Shown: positions 57,001-63,390, counted from the first letter of the stretch. The stretch: 64,000 nt of DNA from Undaria pinnatifida (GCA_012845835.1 JABAKD010000001.1:6424476-6488475), one strand, 5' to 3'. The notes: a model not told the origin generated them from the sequence alone. Numbers and translations are program-made.

Positions 57001-58741
57001 CAATCCCGGCTTAGATACACAACGCGTAATAGAGCAAAGCAAGAATGGAATTCCGTTTAATGGAATTCCGATGTATCGAATTCCGATTTATCGAATTCCG
57101 ATGAATTTGGGTTAAGGAGCTCCCTCGTTCATGAGTAATGTTTTAGGCCAAGACGTGGTGCCTGTATCGTAGTACGCCTCCCAAGTGGTTCGTTCCCACA
57201 CCATGGGTGCGGTTCCAAGGAGGTTATTCTAGTTAGCTGGCTTACTTGGCCACCCAACTAGGAACTAAACGCAAATACCTTTAGTTACAAAACCCTTATG
57301 GCACTGAGCCATCCTAAGTTATTAACAGGGGTGCAGCAGGAGAAACTGAGCTCCTAACATGGCGAGCTCAATATCTTGAATCACCCAAAACATGATTTCG
57401 AAGGCATTCGTTCGCGCCACTCGCCCCAATACTAATATGCGCTAGTCCTAAAGCAAATATGCTCGTACTTTATCGTACTCATCGATAGTTTCGCACTTGA
57501 GAAGCTCAACCGCTCACGTACATTAATAGTCCAACAACTGCAAGCTCTGCCGTTGGATGGCTCTACTCTGGGATACCCGATTTAGAGCGCGTTGGAACAA
57601 GCCAGTCTTACCGGTCTTATCCCGGTGCCGCTCTTTCTCAGATTGGGTTATCATGTAGGTTTCGGCATAGGCGTCACAAGGCCTGACAAAGACGATTTGA
57701 CCGCTCTTACGCCCGTTTTCTCCTCCTGCGGATGCTCTTAATTCGGGTACCCTGCTGAACTTGAAAGGCGGAAAACGATGAGCATTACGTCATCGGCCAC
57801 ATGTGCTGTAGTATTACGGGGCCGCTTGTTAAAGACGTTACGTGGTTGGGATCATTGCTAACGACCGAAAATCACTGCTACGAATGGAAACCCTCGGTTG
57901 TAGCTACTTTTAATAATTGTGCTATTGATGTGTAGCCGGCAGCCTCTTTGTACGCACCGGTCTACCCCCCCCCCTTATCTCTCTCTCCCTTTCTCGTTCT
58001 CTTACATACGGCGCCTCTCCCCTTACCGTGCATTTCGCCTCGCGCAGGCGGGGAGGGAATGACACTTCCGCGTACGACCAACGGGGAAGGGATAGCGCCA
58101 CTATCCCTCCCAGAGTGCAGGGCGCACCCTCGTCTGCGACACGCGGAGATCCTTCGCTCATGGCATGTCAAGATCCTTTGCATGTGGCGCGCCAAGACCC
58201 CTCGATTATGGTGCGTCAAGATCGGGCACGTCAAGATCACTTGCGTATTTCGCGCCAAACTCCTTCACTCATGGTGCGTCAAGATCCCCCGCTTAAGACA
58301 CGTCAAGATCGCTCGAGTTTGGCGCGAGAAGATCTCTTGCTTAAGGCACGTCAATATCCTTCGAGTGAGGCGCACCAAGATCCCTCGCTTAGGGCACTTC
58401 AAGATCCCTCGCGTCAAGATCCCTCGCATATGGCGCGCCAAGATCCCTCGTCTATGGCTCAAGAATATCGCGACGTCGATCGAGGCGATCGTGGTAGAGG
58501 TACAGGCGTAGACGTTAAGCCGCGCAGGGCAGCAGCTCCCGCAATGATGGGAGTTCCACGCACTCCAGACCAAGCATGCGTGGAAAGGGGGTCCGAGGAC
58601 GTGGAATTTGATCGTCGGTGGTCGGCGGGGGAACGACCGGTCGGCAGCGACAATCCAGGGTCCATAGTCAACGAAGAGCGATCGATCGCTAGCGAAAATC
58701 GACCCGTTGGTAGCAATGGGCGACCCATCGGTGGCGAATAG
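30018..58741 (+). CDS. Split gene for a seven-transmembrane GPR137/TM7SF1-like protein with long cytoplasmic tail
   Basis: Assembled by me from splice sites and phase: 30018-30077, 30544-30636, 33099-33236, 34397-34534, 36133-36285, 40247-40348, 40817-40876, 42352-42477, 48041-48165, 51298-51413, 52513-53257, 58048-58741. Every intron is GT-AG and every junction keeps frame; phases are 0 for the first eight introns, then 2, 1, 2. The product is about 849 residues. Seven hydrophobic segments appear in order: TM1 over exons 1-2, TM2 over 2-3, TM3 in 3 (YWLPNPLQFGSFSLLPLFYS), TM4 in 4, TM5 in 5, TM6 over 6-7, TM7 in 8 (NFGVFFYWEYMPTVWLLLVM). The TM3 WLP-PLQF pattern, a basic loop before TM4 and the TM7 WE-x-x-PT motif resemble the GPR137/TM7SF1 family, whose animal members are lysosomal; TOM1/THH1 proteins are more distant relatives. 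Family assignment is from memory of motifs. Exact function in this organism is unknown. Exon 10 choice and the last exon are the least certain parts. Confidence 0.72.
30544..30636 (+). CDS. Exon 2: end of TM1, basic loop, start of TM2
   Basis: Acceptor TTCCAG and donor GTGAGT bracket 31 codons in phase 0-0. It begins VVFLVASNFRSRRHGTRSWA and ends in the hydrophobic HILVLLWL. The positive loop SRRHGTRSW lies between TM1 and TM2, so it should face the cytosol. Three more copies of its 3' half lie in the following intron (see separate entries). Confidence 0.72.
30784..30917 (+). repeat. Short E-type module, near-identical to 63263-63390
   Basis: AAAAAACTCACCCACA through GTATATTACAAGTACCAACA and GACGTCCTTGAAATATTT. 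A fragment of the same end lies just upstream at 30690-30738. Confidence 0.85.
30945..31086 (+). repeat. (GGGTT)n array ending in (TTAGGG)-like repeats
   Basis: About 20 GGGTT units end in GGGGTTAGGGTTAGGGTTGG, directly before exon 2 copy 2. A second GGGTT array at 31480-31560 precedes copy 4. Confidence 0.9.
31081..31155 (+). pseudogene. Exon 2 copy 2 in intron 2
   Basis: Matches the 3' two thirds of exon 2. It follows a TTAG acceptor-like end of a GGGTTA run, stays open in phase 0 for 25 codons (VRRHRTRSWTTVFHVLVLSR) and ends at a GTGAAT donor. The donor-side WL is replaced by RV. It could be an alternative exon or a decaying duplicate. Confidence 0.6.
31345..31383 (+). pseudogene. Exon 2 copy 3 (short)
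   Basis: Thirteen codons, CLRAFHGLVLLWL, followed by a perfect GTGAGC donor. It keeps the hydrophobic end of exon 2 almost unchanged but has no clear acceptor or basic loop. Flanking intron bases also match copy 2. Confidence 0.55.
31627..31683 (+). pseudogene. Exon 2 copy 4
   Basis: Nineteen codons, QHGTRSWATAFHVLVLFWM, then a GTGTGT donor. Many differences from exon 2 are silent or conservative. An in-frame TGA lies immediately upstream at 31624-31626 and no acceptor is visible, so it is probably dead. Confidence 0.55.
31855..31960 (+). repeat. Dispersed repeat E, copy 4 (internal deletion)
   Basis: GTCGACCTGCATCCTTAATG through GATCTCACAACTG; lacks about 20 bp present in other copies. Confidence 0.7.
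32272..32975. mobile_element. Foldback-like element with a 90-unit (ACCCG)n core
   Basis: The left part is GGGTCGGGTCGGG with AGGAGGTGTTTTATATCTS spacers; the core 32441-32890 is 90 units of ACCCG with one variant unit at 32856-32860; then a degenerate ACTCG tail. Ends resemble CAGGGCTTGTCACGGGTC and TGAAAATCCCTGAC. Relatives: 43068-43285, 43434-43735, 44735-45075, 47588-47800. All long frames inside are shadows. Confidence 0.7.
33099..33236 (+). CDS. Exon 3: TM2 end and TM3
   Basis: Acceptor CGCTGCAG, donor GTATGC, 46 codons in phase 0-0. It opens ILRGIFWVMTITAGERW and ends in the TM3 segment LLYWLPNPLQFGSFSLLPLF. The WLP-PLQF-SFSLL pattern is the best family marker in the gene and recalls GPR137 and TOM1-type membrane proteins. 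Confidence 0.8.
33320..33540 (+). repeat. Degenerate 25-30 bp tandem repeat (CCGGCTATAGAGCGTTG)
   Basis: Words GTTGCCGG, TACCGGCT and TAGAGCGT recur about eight times with variable spacing. Lies in intron 3. Confidence 0.55.
34397..34534 (+). CDS. Exon 4: basic loop and TM4
   Basis: Acceptor TTACCGCAG, donor GTGACT, 46 codons in phase 0-0. A very basic loop (SSKREWRARSR) precedes TM4 (IIAPVYITLVSGMLLYMVGW) and is followed by RERKEFQ. Charge placement is consistent with a cytosolic loop between TM3 and TM4. Confidence 0.78.
35788..36003. mobile_element. GATC-rich MITE family F, copy 2
   Basis: CACACGCCGGACAGGTCAGA to GATCGTGATCTGTCGAGGTG, in intron 4, ending 130 bp before exon 5. Confidence 0.65.
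36133..36285 (+). CDS. Exon 5: loop and TM5
   Basis: Acceptor TTTTCCTGCAG, donor GTGAAA, 51 codons in phase 0-0. A polar loop with two cysteines (ASHRQCPAAD, RGCYEMEFA) is followed by TM5 (FRVLTATCFFALAAVVAASG). The two cysteines on the presumed non-cytosolic side could form a disulphide; that is inference. Confidence 0.75.
36340..36790. repeat. Palindromic AGTCGTGATT cluster
   Basis: AATCACGACTAC is followed within a few bases by its complement (36344-36376), and AGTCGTGATT or its complement recurs at 36375, 36690, 36720 and 36760. It starts about 55 bp after the exon 5 donor. Confidence 0.5.
38051..38382. mobile_element. GATC-rich MITE family F, copy 3, expanded
   Basis: CACACGTCGGACAGATGACC start; 3' part expanded into a run of GATCTAGATNATCT units; ends GATCGTGATCTGTTCGAGGC. 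Partial copies lie at 36866-36985 and 38757-38923. Confidence 0.7.
40057..40150 (+). pseudogene. Exon 6 copy upstream of exon 6
   Basis: Encodes MSKLMQSQNRLYVIYQPR, clearly homologous to exon 6, but the acceptor AG has become GG just before the ATG (TATGCGG for GTGCAG) and the membrane half is garbled. Preceded by a 22-base poly-C run. Confidence 0.65.
40247..40348 (+). CDS. Exon 6: loop and start of TM6
   Basis: Acceptor GTGCAG, donor GTGCCT, 34 codons in phase 0-0. It begins MSRLTLSQNRLYHIYQPRAL and enters TM6 with NCFLFTVFLSK. TM6 is completed by exon 7. A diverged copy lies just upstream at 40057-40150. The donor GTGCCT is weaker than others in the gene. Confidence 0.72.
40817..40876 (+). 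CDS. Exon 7: end of TM6
   Basis: A long pyrimidine tract and CAG acceptor precede GAYQISSIMGLWYLPDIPLK, 20 codons in phase 0-0, with a GTGAAC donor. Joined to exon 6 it gives FLSKGAYQ, comparable to the conserved small-aromatic motif at this place in GPR137 proteins. The frame also reads through the donor to 41002, so an unspliced form would end there. Confidence 0.7.
41405..41600 (+). repeat. Duplicate of 40975-41215 with (CCCTAA)n core
   Basis: GCGTAGACCCAACC, an AACCCTAACCCTAACC telomere-type run (41459-41516), AACCCGGACCCAAAA and AGAAACGCGGCTG occur in the same order in both segments of intron 7. Confidence 0.75.
42352..42477 (+). CDS. Exon 8: TM7
   Basis: Acceptor CGACCCAG, donor GTATTG, 42 codons in phase 0-0. 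It carries GSKDVCLLNFGVFFYWEYMP followed by TVWLLLVMTGSKDN. The WE-x-x-PT pattern in TM7 matches the final membrane segment of GPR137-like proteins. The start could lie further upstream because the frame stays open to about 42049. Confidence 0.78.
42614..42887. mobile_element. GATC-rich MITE family F, copy 4, inverted
   Basis: ACACACCTCGGACAGATCAC at the left and CTCTCCGACGTGTGG at the right form the terminal inverted repeat; internal words match the other copies in reverse. Confidence 0.75.
43068..43285. mobile_element. CGGGT foldback-like element, copy 2
   Basis: GGGTC runs with AGGAAGTTTTCAATATCTC-type spacers on the left and GACCC runs on the right. Confidence 0.6.
43434..43735. mobile_element. 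CGGGT foldback-like element, copy 3
   Basis: Starts GCAGGGCTGTTCGCGGGTGA; several CGGGTC/GACCC blocks separated by short unique pieces. Confidence 0.5.
44735..45075. mobile_element. CGGGT foldback-like element, copy 4, inverted
   Basis: Fourteen ACCCG units, then GACCC blocks separated by GTGAGATTTYAAAA spacers, ending CGGGTCATGACCAGTGAAAA. Confidence 0.65.
47053..47362 (+). repeat. tRNA-like SINE, family C, near full length
   Basis: Starts GCCGGTCGCCCCGATGGCGT, B box GAGTTCGAGTCCCCCCGAG at 47121-47139, then a 220-bp tail shared with 24763-25070 (reverse), ending in an A-rich stretch. A tail-only copy lies at 49480-49600 (minus). Confidence 0.75.
47588..47800. mobile_element. CGGGT foldback-like element, copy 5
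   Basis: Degenerate; ends CGGGTCGTGGCCCGTGAATA, matching the inverted ends of the other copies. Lies in intron 8, 240 bp before exon 9. Confidence 0.5.
48041..48165 (+). CDS. Exon 9: start of cytoplasmic tail
   Basis: Acceptor ACTGCAG, donor GTACGG, phase 0 in and 2 out. It encodes 41 codons plus two bases, with SRALNIYDTRNLPDYGLFRE and then a poly-alanine/glutamate stretch (AAAAAEEAAMVEAQY). It begins the tail that follows TM7. The frame carries no ATG near its start, so it is visible only as an internal exon. Confidence 0.68.
48325..48728. mobile_element. GATC-rich MITE family F, copy 5, with internal triplication
   Basis: Begins ACGTTGGACAGGTCAGATCC, contains three units of about 70 bp around AGGCAGTCAGATCCCTGG, and ends GATCGTGATCTGTCTGACGT. 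Confidence 0.65.
50606..50655 (+). pseudogene. Relic copy of exon 10
   Basis: GATGGCTATCGTCCCAAGGA aligns with exon 10b GATGGATACCGCTCGTTCCA and onward through CCGGGG. Small deletions break the frame. Confidence 0.4.
50717..50918. mobile_element. Inverted-repeat element of TAGTGCGGTACCGCACTA units
   Basis: Left end CCACTTTAGTGCGGCACC, right end GGTATCGTGCTAAAGTGG (imperfect complement). The palindromic word TAGTGCGGTACCGCACTA recurs inside with small changes. Confidence 0.6.
51073..51121 (+). CDS. Alternative exon 10a (short copy)
   Basis: Acceptor ACTGTAG, phase 2, then RVYGLFQGGLLYSSGQ and a possible GTAGAT donor in phase 0. It is a homologue of exon 10b downstream (FQGG then YS-GQ in both). 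Its donor phase does not fit exon 11, so it works only if the frame reads on into 10b; the frame is in fact open and in register from here to 51448. Confidence 0.45.
51298..51413 (+). CDS. Exon 10b: tail segment
   Basis: Acceptor CGTGTAG (phase 2), donor GTGAGC (phase 1). It reads DGYRSFQGGFQYSPGQGTDP and then SWFRDSSQVNNPY. Both phases match exon 9 and exon 11 exactly, which is why I prefer it to 10a. Its 3' half recurs twice in the next intron. Confidence 0.6.
51614..51660 (+). pseudogene. Copy of exon 10 3' end, donor lost
   Basis: Reads WFRDVIHIINPY in register with exon 10b WFRDSSQVNNPY. The GTGAGC donor is replaced by ATGGGG, so it could not be spliced as the original. Confidence 0.5.
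51942..51988 (+). pseudogene. Copy of exon 10 3' end, donor kept
   Basis: Reads FRSGSQLKNSY then a perfect GTGAGT donor in phase 1, as in exon 10b. The conserved tryptophan codon is TAG here. Downstream intron bases (TGGTGG-rich) also match those after exon 10b. Confidence 0.5.
52296..52378 (+). pseudogene. Upstream copy of exon 11 start, short alternative C-terminus
   Basis: After CAACAG it reads PPSHIRDSALGNAVKNRREI and stops at TAG 52376-52378. It aligns with FRSHSQNSAFGNSVYTSGGE of exon 11 and has the same acceptor phase (1). If spliced to exon 10b it would end the protein after 28 residues, without the Gly/Ser tail. Confidence 0.5.
52513..53261 (+). CDS. Exon 11: Gly/Ser-rich tail; reads to TGA at 53259-53261
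   Basis: Acceptor CCTGCAG in phase 1. The exon opens with FRSHSQNSAFGNSVYTSGGE and runs through about 247 codons rich in Gly, Ser, Ala and Arg, likely disordered. Near the end is GPHLREEACVQADSATDR. Two endings are possible: a GTGAGA donor after 53257 (phase 2), or translation through it to the TGA, which would end the protein at about 619 residues. The segment 52680-52720 holds a poly-C run coding for prolines. Confidence 0.66.
53372..53449 (+). pseudogene. Second copy of exon 11 3' end
   Basis: Reads VGPHVREEACGQAEPAADR, parallel to AGPHLREEACVQADSATDR of exon 11, and keeps the GACCG|GT donor (GTATGA). The unit repeats twice more with donor lost: 53800-53839 (GACCGAT) and about 54040-54077 (GTCCGCA). 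Each copy is preceded by a related GCTGTGG-rich stretch. Confidence 0.5.
55342..55754 (+). CDS. Alternative 3' exons (55342-55494 and 55577-55754)
   Basis: An acceptor at 55341 in phase 2 also fits the 53258 donor and gives ATTRNAPRQYNHHHRRSGSG and onward to a strong GTAAGC donor at 55495. A second acceptor (CCCGCAG, phase 2) at 55576 continues with EKTFLPRKAKNGLGRF to TGA at 55752-55754. Phases agree at both junctions, but the composition is less convincing than the 58048 exon. Treat as an alternative ending. Confidence 0.25.
56980..57900. other. No recognisable gene; repeat remnant
   Basis: GAATTCCGATTTATCGAATT-type short repeats at 57050-57100, and 57315-57395 is an inverted match to 63400-63480 (GGTGATTCAAGATATTGAGC). 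Nothing else identified. Confidence 0.45.
58048..58741 (+). CDS. Probable last exon: Arg/Asp/Ser tandem-repeat tail
   Basis: Acceptor CGCGCAG in phase 2 fits the donor at 53258. The frame runs 230 codons to TAG at 58739-58741. Residues start RGGNDTSAYDQRGRDSATIP and then carry about ten degenerate copies of an 8-residue unit close to ARQDPSLM, followed by GDRGRGTGVDVKPRRAAAPA and a GERPVGS-type repeat. The codon periodicity and lack of hydrophobic residues suggest a disordered tail. The connection across a 4.8-kb intron is inferred from phase only. Confidence 0.45.
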
Positions 58742-58940
58742 CGACCAGTCGGGGGCGAATAACGACCAAGTGGTAGCGAATGGCGACCAATCGGTAGCGA
58801 ACATCGACCATCGGTAGTTGGCGAAGAACGACAGGACTGTATTGAAGGCCGACCGTCGGTAGCCGGCGACGAACGACCCGTCGTTAACAGAAAATCGACC
58901 GTCGGTAACCGGAGAATAGCGACCTGTCGGTAACGGAACC
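58735..58940 (+). repeat. Degenerate (GACCRTCGGTAGCGAA)n after the stop
   Basis: About twelve units continue the repeat seen at the end of the coding frame, so the stop at 58739 lies inside the array. Probably 3' untranslated sequence if the last exon is right. Confidence 0.7.
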
Positions 58941-59837
58941 AGCCTGCAACAGAAACAAACACCGTATTTTGTCCCCTATCTGTATTGCTGAGTGTTGGAT
59001 TCAATTTTGAAAGGCTCTTCTCTGTTGATGTGCAAATTATGCAGGTTTAAACGGAGTATTTGTTGGTGATGTCCGGTTTTGTGTTTGGTAGACCGAGCAT
59101 CTGTGTACGGTGGGAAGTGGTTTTCGTGATAGATTGCGAAGTGGGTAATTTTGCTTCAATTGTGATGCTTGGGCGGTGGCAATGCTTTGTTTGGCTTCGC
59201 CCGATGCGTCATGGTTCCGCGTCGAGTTCGGAAACTTTTATATTTTGTATCCGTCTGGTATGTTGTATGGCTTGTGTATGTACGGACGGCTTAGTGCTCT
59301 GAATCCGATGTAGACCCACCCAAATTATCGTCAATAGCAAAGAGTGTCAAGAGAGGAAAAGAGGGTCAAGAGAGGATATAGTCTAAAGCGTGGTACTTTG
59401 AAGTAGTATAGGGGTCCTTCTCTTCGCGCGTGAGAGTTGCCGCAAAAAGCACAGCGGCGCAAGTTTTTTGGGGGTAGGGTGCAGGTGATCACTCAGTGAA
59501 ATGGGAATTTTGTGTGTCTCACTTGCCCAAGTCGCCCCCTCACTTATCGCACCGGCTCGCACAGTGTAGACCAACGAGTAATAACCCTGTAACAACCATA
59601 GGCTTACTTTTCGGGTGAAAACAAAAAACGGCCAGGTATGCATTAATACATCGTGCTAAGCGGTCAGCGCTACCCCAAATCGTACCAGGTAGATATAATA
59701 GCCTGTGTCCAAGGGTAATGTCACAGTAAGGGTCCAAGACTTGCTCAGATAAGGTGTTGATTGCTGTCGGGCCCCAATAGTACGCGGCATCGGACTACGG
59801 CCGTGTTTCGTCAGCCAGCGTTAGATTGGTTTTGCAG

Positions 59838-60008
59838 GTCATCGGAGAAAGATGCCAGGGCGCCGAGTTTAGCGCAGCGAAGTGCAACGCGGTAAAGCGT
59901 GTGCGCCGCGTCTCGGACTCGTTTCTCGATGAGTGCTGCGCTAGCTACTATAATATCCGTCTACCGGAGACCAAGACTACGAAATTGTTGTCATTTTGTC
60001 CCCTTTGA
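59838..60008 (+). CDS. Possible isolated exon, cysteine-rich
   Basis: TTTTGCAG is followed by VIGERCQGAEFSAAKCNAVK and then SDSFLDECCASYYN, open to TGA at 60006-60008, with a possible GTAAAG donor after 59889. Composition looks more coding than the surroundings. I do not recognise a family and cannot link it to a gene; its phase 0 does not fit the 58048 exon. Confidence 0.22.
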   Translation, partial: VIGERCQGAEFSAAKCNAVKRVRRVSDSFLDECCASYYNIRLPETKTTKLLSFCPL

Positions 60009-60201
60009 GGGCTCGCTCGAGCGGTCGCACCGTATTTCTTTTCATTCAAGGAGCGTTTCGGAACCTTTTTTTTCAGGTTTTGACCTCACGACAAGCACCG
60101 CCACACCGTGAAAGGTTTTGTGGCGTCGCGCCACCTAAATGCGTTCATCGCCCTGCATTGAGCGAGGTGTGGAGAAATTAGGGGCACCTCCCCCACCTTA
60201 G

Positions 60202-60437
60202 GATCAAGGCTACGGTATGGAGGTACCCCCAATTTTCACTCCCGGATCAAAGCCAAAAAACGGTATACCTCCTAGATCAAGGCTACGGTAGGGGAGTACC
60301 CCCAGTTTTCACTCCCGTGTCAAAGCCAAAAATGGGTATAAAAAAGCAAAAAAAGGGTATATCTCTAGTACTATACCATTTTTTGCCTTTGACCCGGAAG
60401 TGAAAATTGGGGGTACCCCCCTACCGTAGCCTTGATC
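60202..60437. mobile_element. Foldback element with long inverted arms
   Basis: Left arm starts GATCAAGGCTACGGTA and right arm ends CTACCGTAGCCTTGATC. The outer arm (AAGGCTACGGTAGG...TACCCCC...TTTTCACTCCC...CAAAG) is present twice on the left and once inverted on the right, giving arms of about 70 bp. Confidence 0.8.
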
Positions 60438-60639
60438 TTAGCCTTCATCCCTCTTTCTGTTGACTTTCGCCAACAGTAATGCTGCAGAGCGGGTAAAAGT
60501 CGTAGCATGCCGGCGACCAGCCCCCCCCCCCCCCCGATCCCTTTCGCTGGAGTGTTTTATGCTCAGATAGTTGTGGACGCGAAATAGAAACATGCTCGCA
60601 TCAGTTTGCCGCATGAACGTTGGAGGAGGGTGACACAGG

Positions 60640-63200
60640 ACACATGCCACGTGCCACGCGCGGCTTCCTGTGTACTGATATTTTTTTCATGCACCGAGAA
60701 CAATGGAGCTGTGGGTGGGCACAACTGGTCAATTTTTCCGATTTTTTATTTGTTGAAGCAGCAGTTAGTCGGTCCGGAGATGCCGAAGGAGCCGACTAAA
60801 CTCAGCTATTTATAGTCGGCTATCGCCTATTAGCGATTAGTTTTTAGTTGTGGAGTCCTGCCGACTCGCAGCTCCAAAGAGCATAGTTTTCGGCGGCATT
60901 TTTTGTTCTTGTTTTTTGTTGTGTTTGTCCCAATACCTTCGGAATGGTCGAGAAGACAAACACGGGAATACTCGTATTTTTTGGCAGTTTTCTTTCTCGC
61001 CCTAAACACCGTTTTTTGAACTGAAAACCACGAAATTTTGCCCCGGAGGATGCCAATCATCACCTTCTTTCGTTTTTTGTGTTCATGCTCGGAGAAGATC
61101 GGATGACATCGTCGGCAGGTTTGTGGGTACAAAAATGTTTTCTGTGGGCACACGCGACAGCAATCCGTCGGCTTTGCAATTTGTTTTAGGATGCTGCCCG
61201 ATCTGGGAGCAGTATGTAAGACTCGTTCCCGGCCTAAATTGTTTTGGGAGCAGCGCTCTCGATAATATATTCACTCTATTGCAGCGTCAAGGGCAGTGAC
61301 CTGCCTTCCGCTACGTGTTCTGTTTGTTGAAGTTGGATGGGCGTGTGCTACAGTACGGGTACCCTATAGCTAGGATTTTCGCCAGCAACGTGCTGGTATA
61401 TGGTACCAGGTAGCTCTTTTCGGCTGAAATAGTTTTGATTGACGGATCGCCATCTTAGCACTTTTTGGCTGAAGTAGTTTTGATTGACGGGTTTCCTCAA
61501 CCGATTCATTGTCTAACATCGGTTGAGTTCCTTTTTTGTTTTGTGTAACTAGGCCATGGGAGTGTTGGTCGCGTTGATCTTTCGTGCGTTTGCAAGGGGA
61601 GCCGTTGGGTGGAGTGTAGAGCTCCTCAAGTGAGTTTCTTGAGCGAACTAAGGCACACCCCTGCCGTGCGTCGTAGCACGCGTCGATGCTGCTCGGACGA
61701 ACACGTCCGGGCTTTCCGTTACTGAGGTCCTTGATTGACGCCTACCGTAGGTTCGCACCTAAGGAATAGAGACATTCGTTCCGTCCAGACGAACGACTCC
61801 TATCCTCCGAGTCAACACAAGGTCGACACGTTGTAGCGCGCGATGTTTTGGATACTGTACCTACGTGTGAGTGGCATGGTGTAGCGTTCTTGTCCGCTCT
61901 TGTTGGTTTACGTTTTCGTGGTCCTTCGCGCTTTTTCTCCCTGCTGATGGTGTGTTGCTTCACGTGGTCCAGGAACTTGAGCGAGCTGTTTTGTGGCAAA
62001 AACCGTTCGCGTACGCCTCTTAAGCGTCGATGACGATAGCTGCCGATTTTGATACCCTGCGGTTAGTTACCCCGACTTAAGTGAGTGGTGCACCTAATTT
62101 TGCTGCTATATATAGCGTTACGGCGTGGCACGTCGGCTTTGGCGTATTCAGTTGTACGTATGGTACATGCGGAAATGTCGCATCAGTAAACAGGATAATT
62201 ATTCGGGAGAGGCGTTGTATTTGTTTTCGCTGCAGATCTAACAGGAGCAGTTACTGTATTTTCTCGCCGCTTTGCATAACTAACAGGAGCAGTTACTGTT
62301 TTTTCATGCTGCAGAAGTAGCAGACCGCACGAAATCAAAACAGCGACACAACGAGAAGGGTACTATGACCTGCTTTTCCTGAGGCCCCAGAGGTCTGCAG
62401 AGCATGGCCCCACCACTAAGAAACGATCCAGTAAGAAACTGAATAAGGACCTTTTTGGGCAAGAAGCGTTGGGTGAGAAAGCATGCTCATCGCCGGGCGT
62501 AATGCTATGTTCCTTTAGAGGGGCATAGCCCCCATAAAGGCACCTGGTATCATCGAGGCAATCTAACAGTATGTTTGCTGCGGTAATAATTTGTTTGTTC
62601 GTTCGTGTCCGCTTAGTTTTCTCGTTGGGGGACCCCCTTGGGTTTTCGATGCTGAGCGTTCGATTCTCGGTCCTTGCGATCATACGACGCAAACATTCAC
62701 CTCGTTGACAACCTTCGGTCACCTTGCTGACTACTCACCCTCACGAAGCTTTCGCGCCTGTGTCTAGTTATTAACACCGCAAAAAAACATCCCGCACTAC
62801 GTTCAAGGAAATCGTCTCCAAGACAGTTGTCTCCAAGAACATTTAAACGACACAAAGCAGAACCAGCAGTGCTAGTCCTACTGATAGCAGCGCAGCAGCA
62901 GCGTAGAGCTGCAGCGGGAGCGCTAGTCGAAAGATCGTAGCCAAGAGAACCTGGAGTATCCACTATTAATAATACAGTTCAGTTTGCGGGAATCACAACA
63001 TTAAACTTGAGGAAGCTTGAGGCTGAAATAACTTTTCCGCAAGAGGTCCGAGCACGAAAAAGCAATGAGGGAGACTCATTCCACGGTCGGGATTGGGACG
63101 TTTTGGGCCTACCAAGTTGGTTTGTGACCGATGTGACCGGTTGACCACCTCAAGTGTGGGACTATCGGTTAGCATTTAGACTAAGTGTTTATATGGTGAT
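60640..63200. other. No confident gene
   Basis: Several short frames on both strands (for example 61742-61999 and 62363-62722, minus) lack recognisable motifs. AGGAGCAGTTACTGT occurs twice at 62244 and 62284. Confidence 0.45.
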
Positions 63201-63262
63201 TTTCACACATTTGTTTTAGGACCAGGGCATGAAAAAATTAGTCGGGTTGCACGAACAAATAT

Positions 63263-63390
63263 TTTAACAGAAAAAACTCACCCACAGAGTATATTACAAG
63301 TACCAACAACGCAGCTTGTAAAGATGAGTATTGACCCGAAATTCGTCGAACTCACGGCTGACGTCCTTGAAATATTTTTATAAAATATCT
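63263..63390 (+). repeat. Short E-type module, near-identical to 30784-30917
   Basis: Differs from the copy in intron 2 by only a few bases over about 120 bp, the most alike pair of dispersed copies I found. Confidence 0.85.

Noticed and set aside
61553-61629. Possible start exon MGVLVALIFRAFARGAVGW
   Set aside because: Has AG before and GTGAGT after, but is too short and isolated to support without RNA.
62363-62722. 119-codon minus-strand frame
   Set aside because: Some resemblance to retroelement polyprotein style but no diagnostic residues; not listed as a gene.
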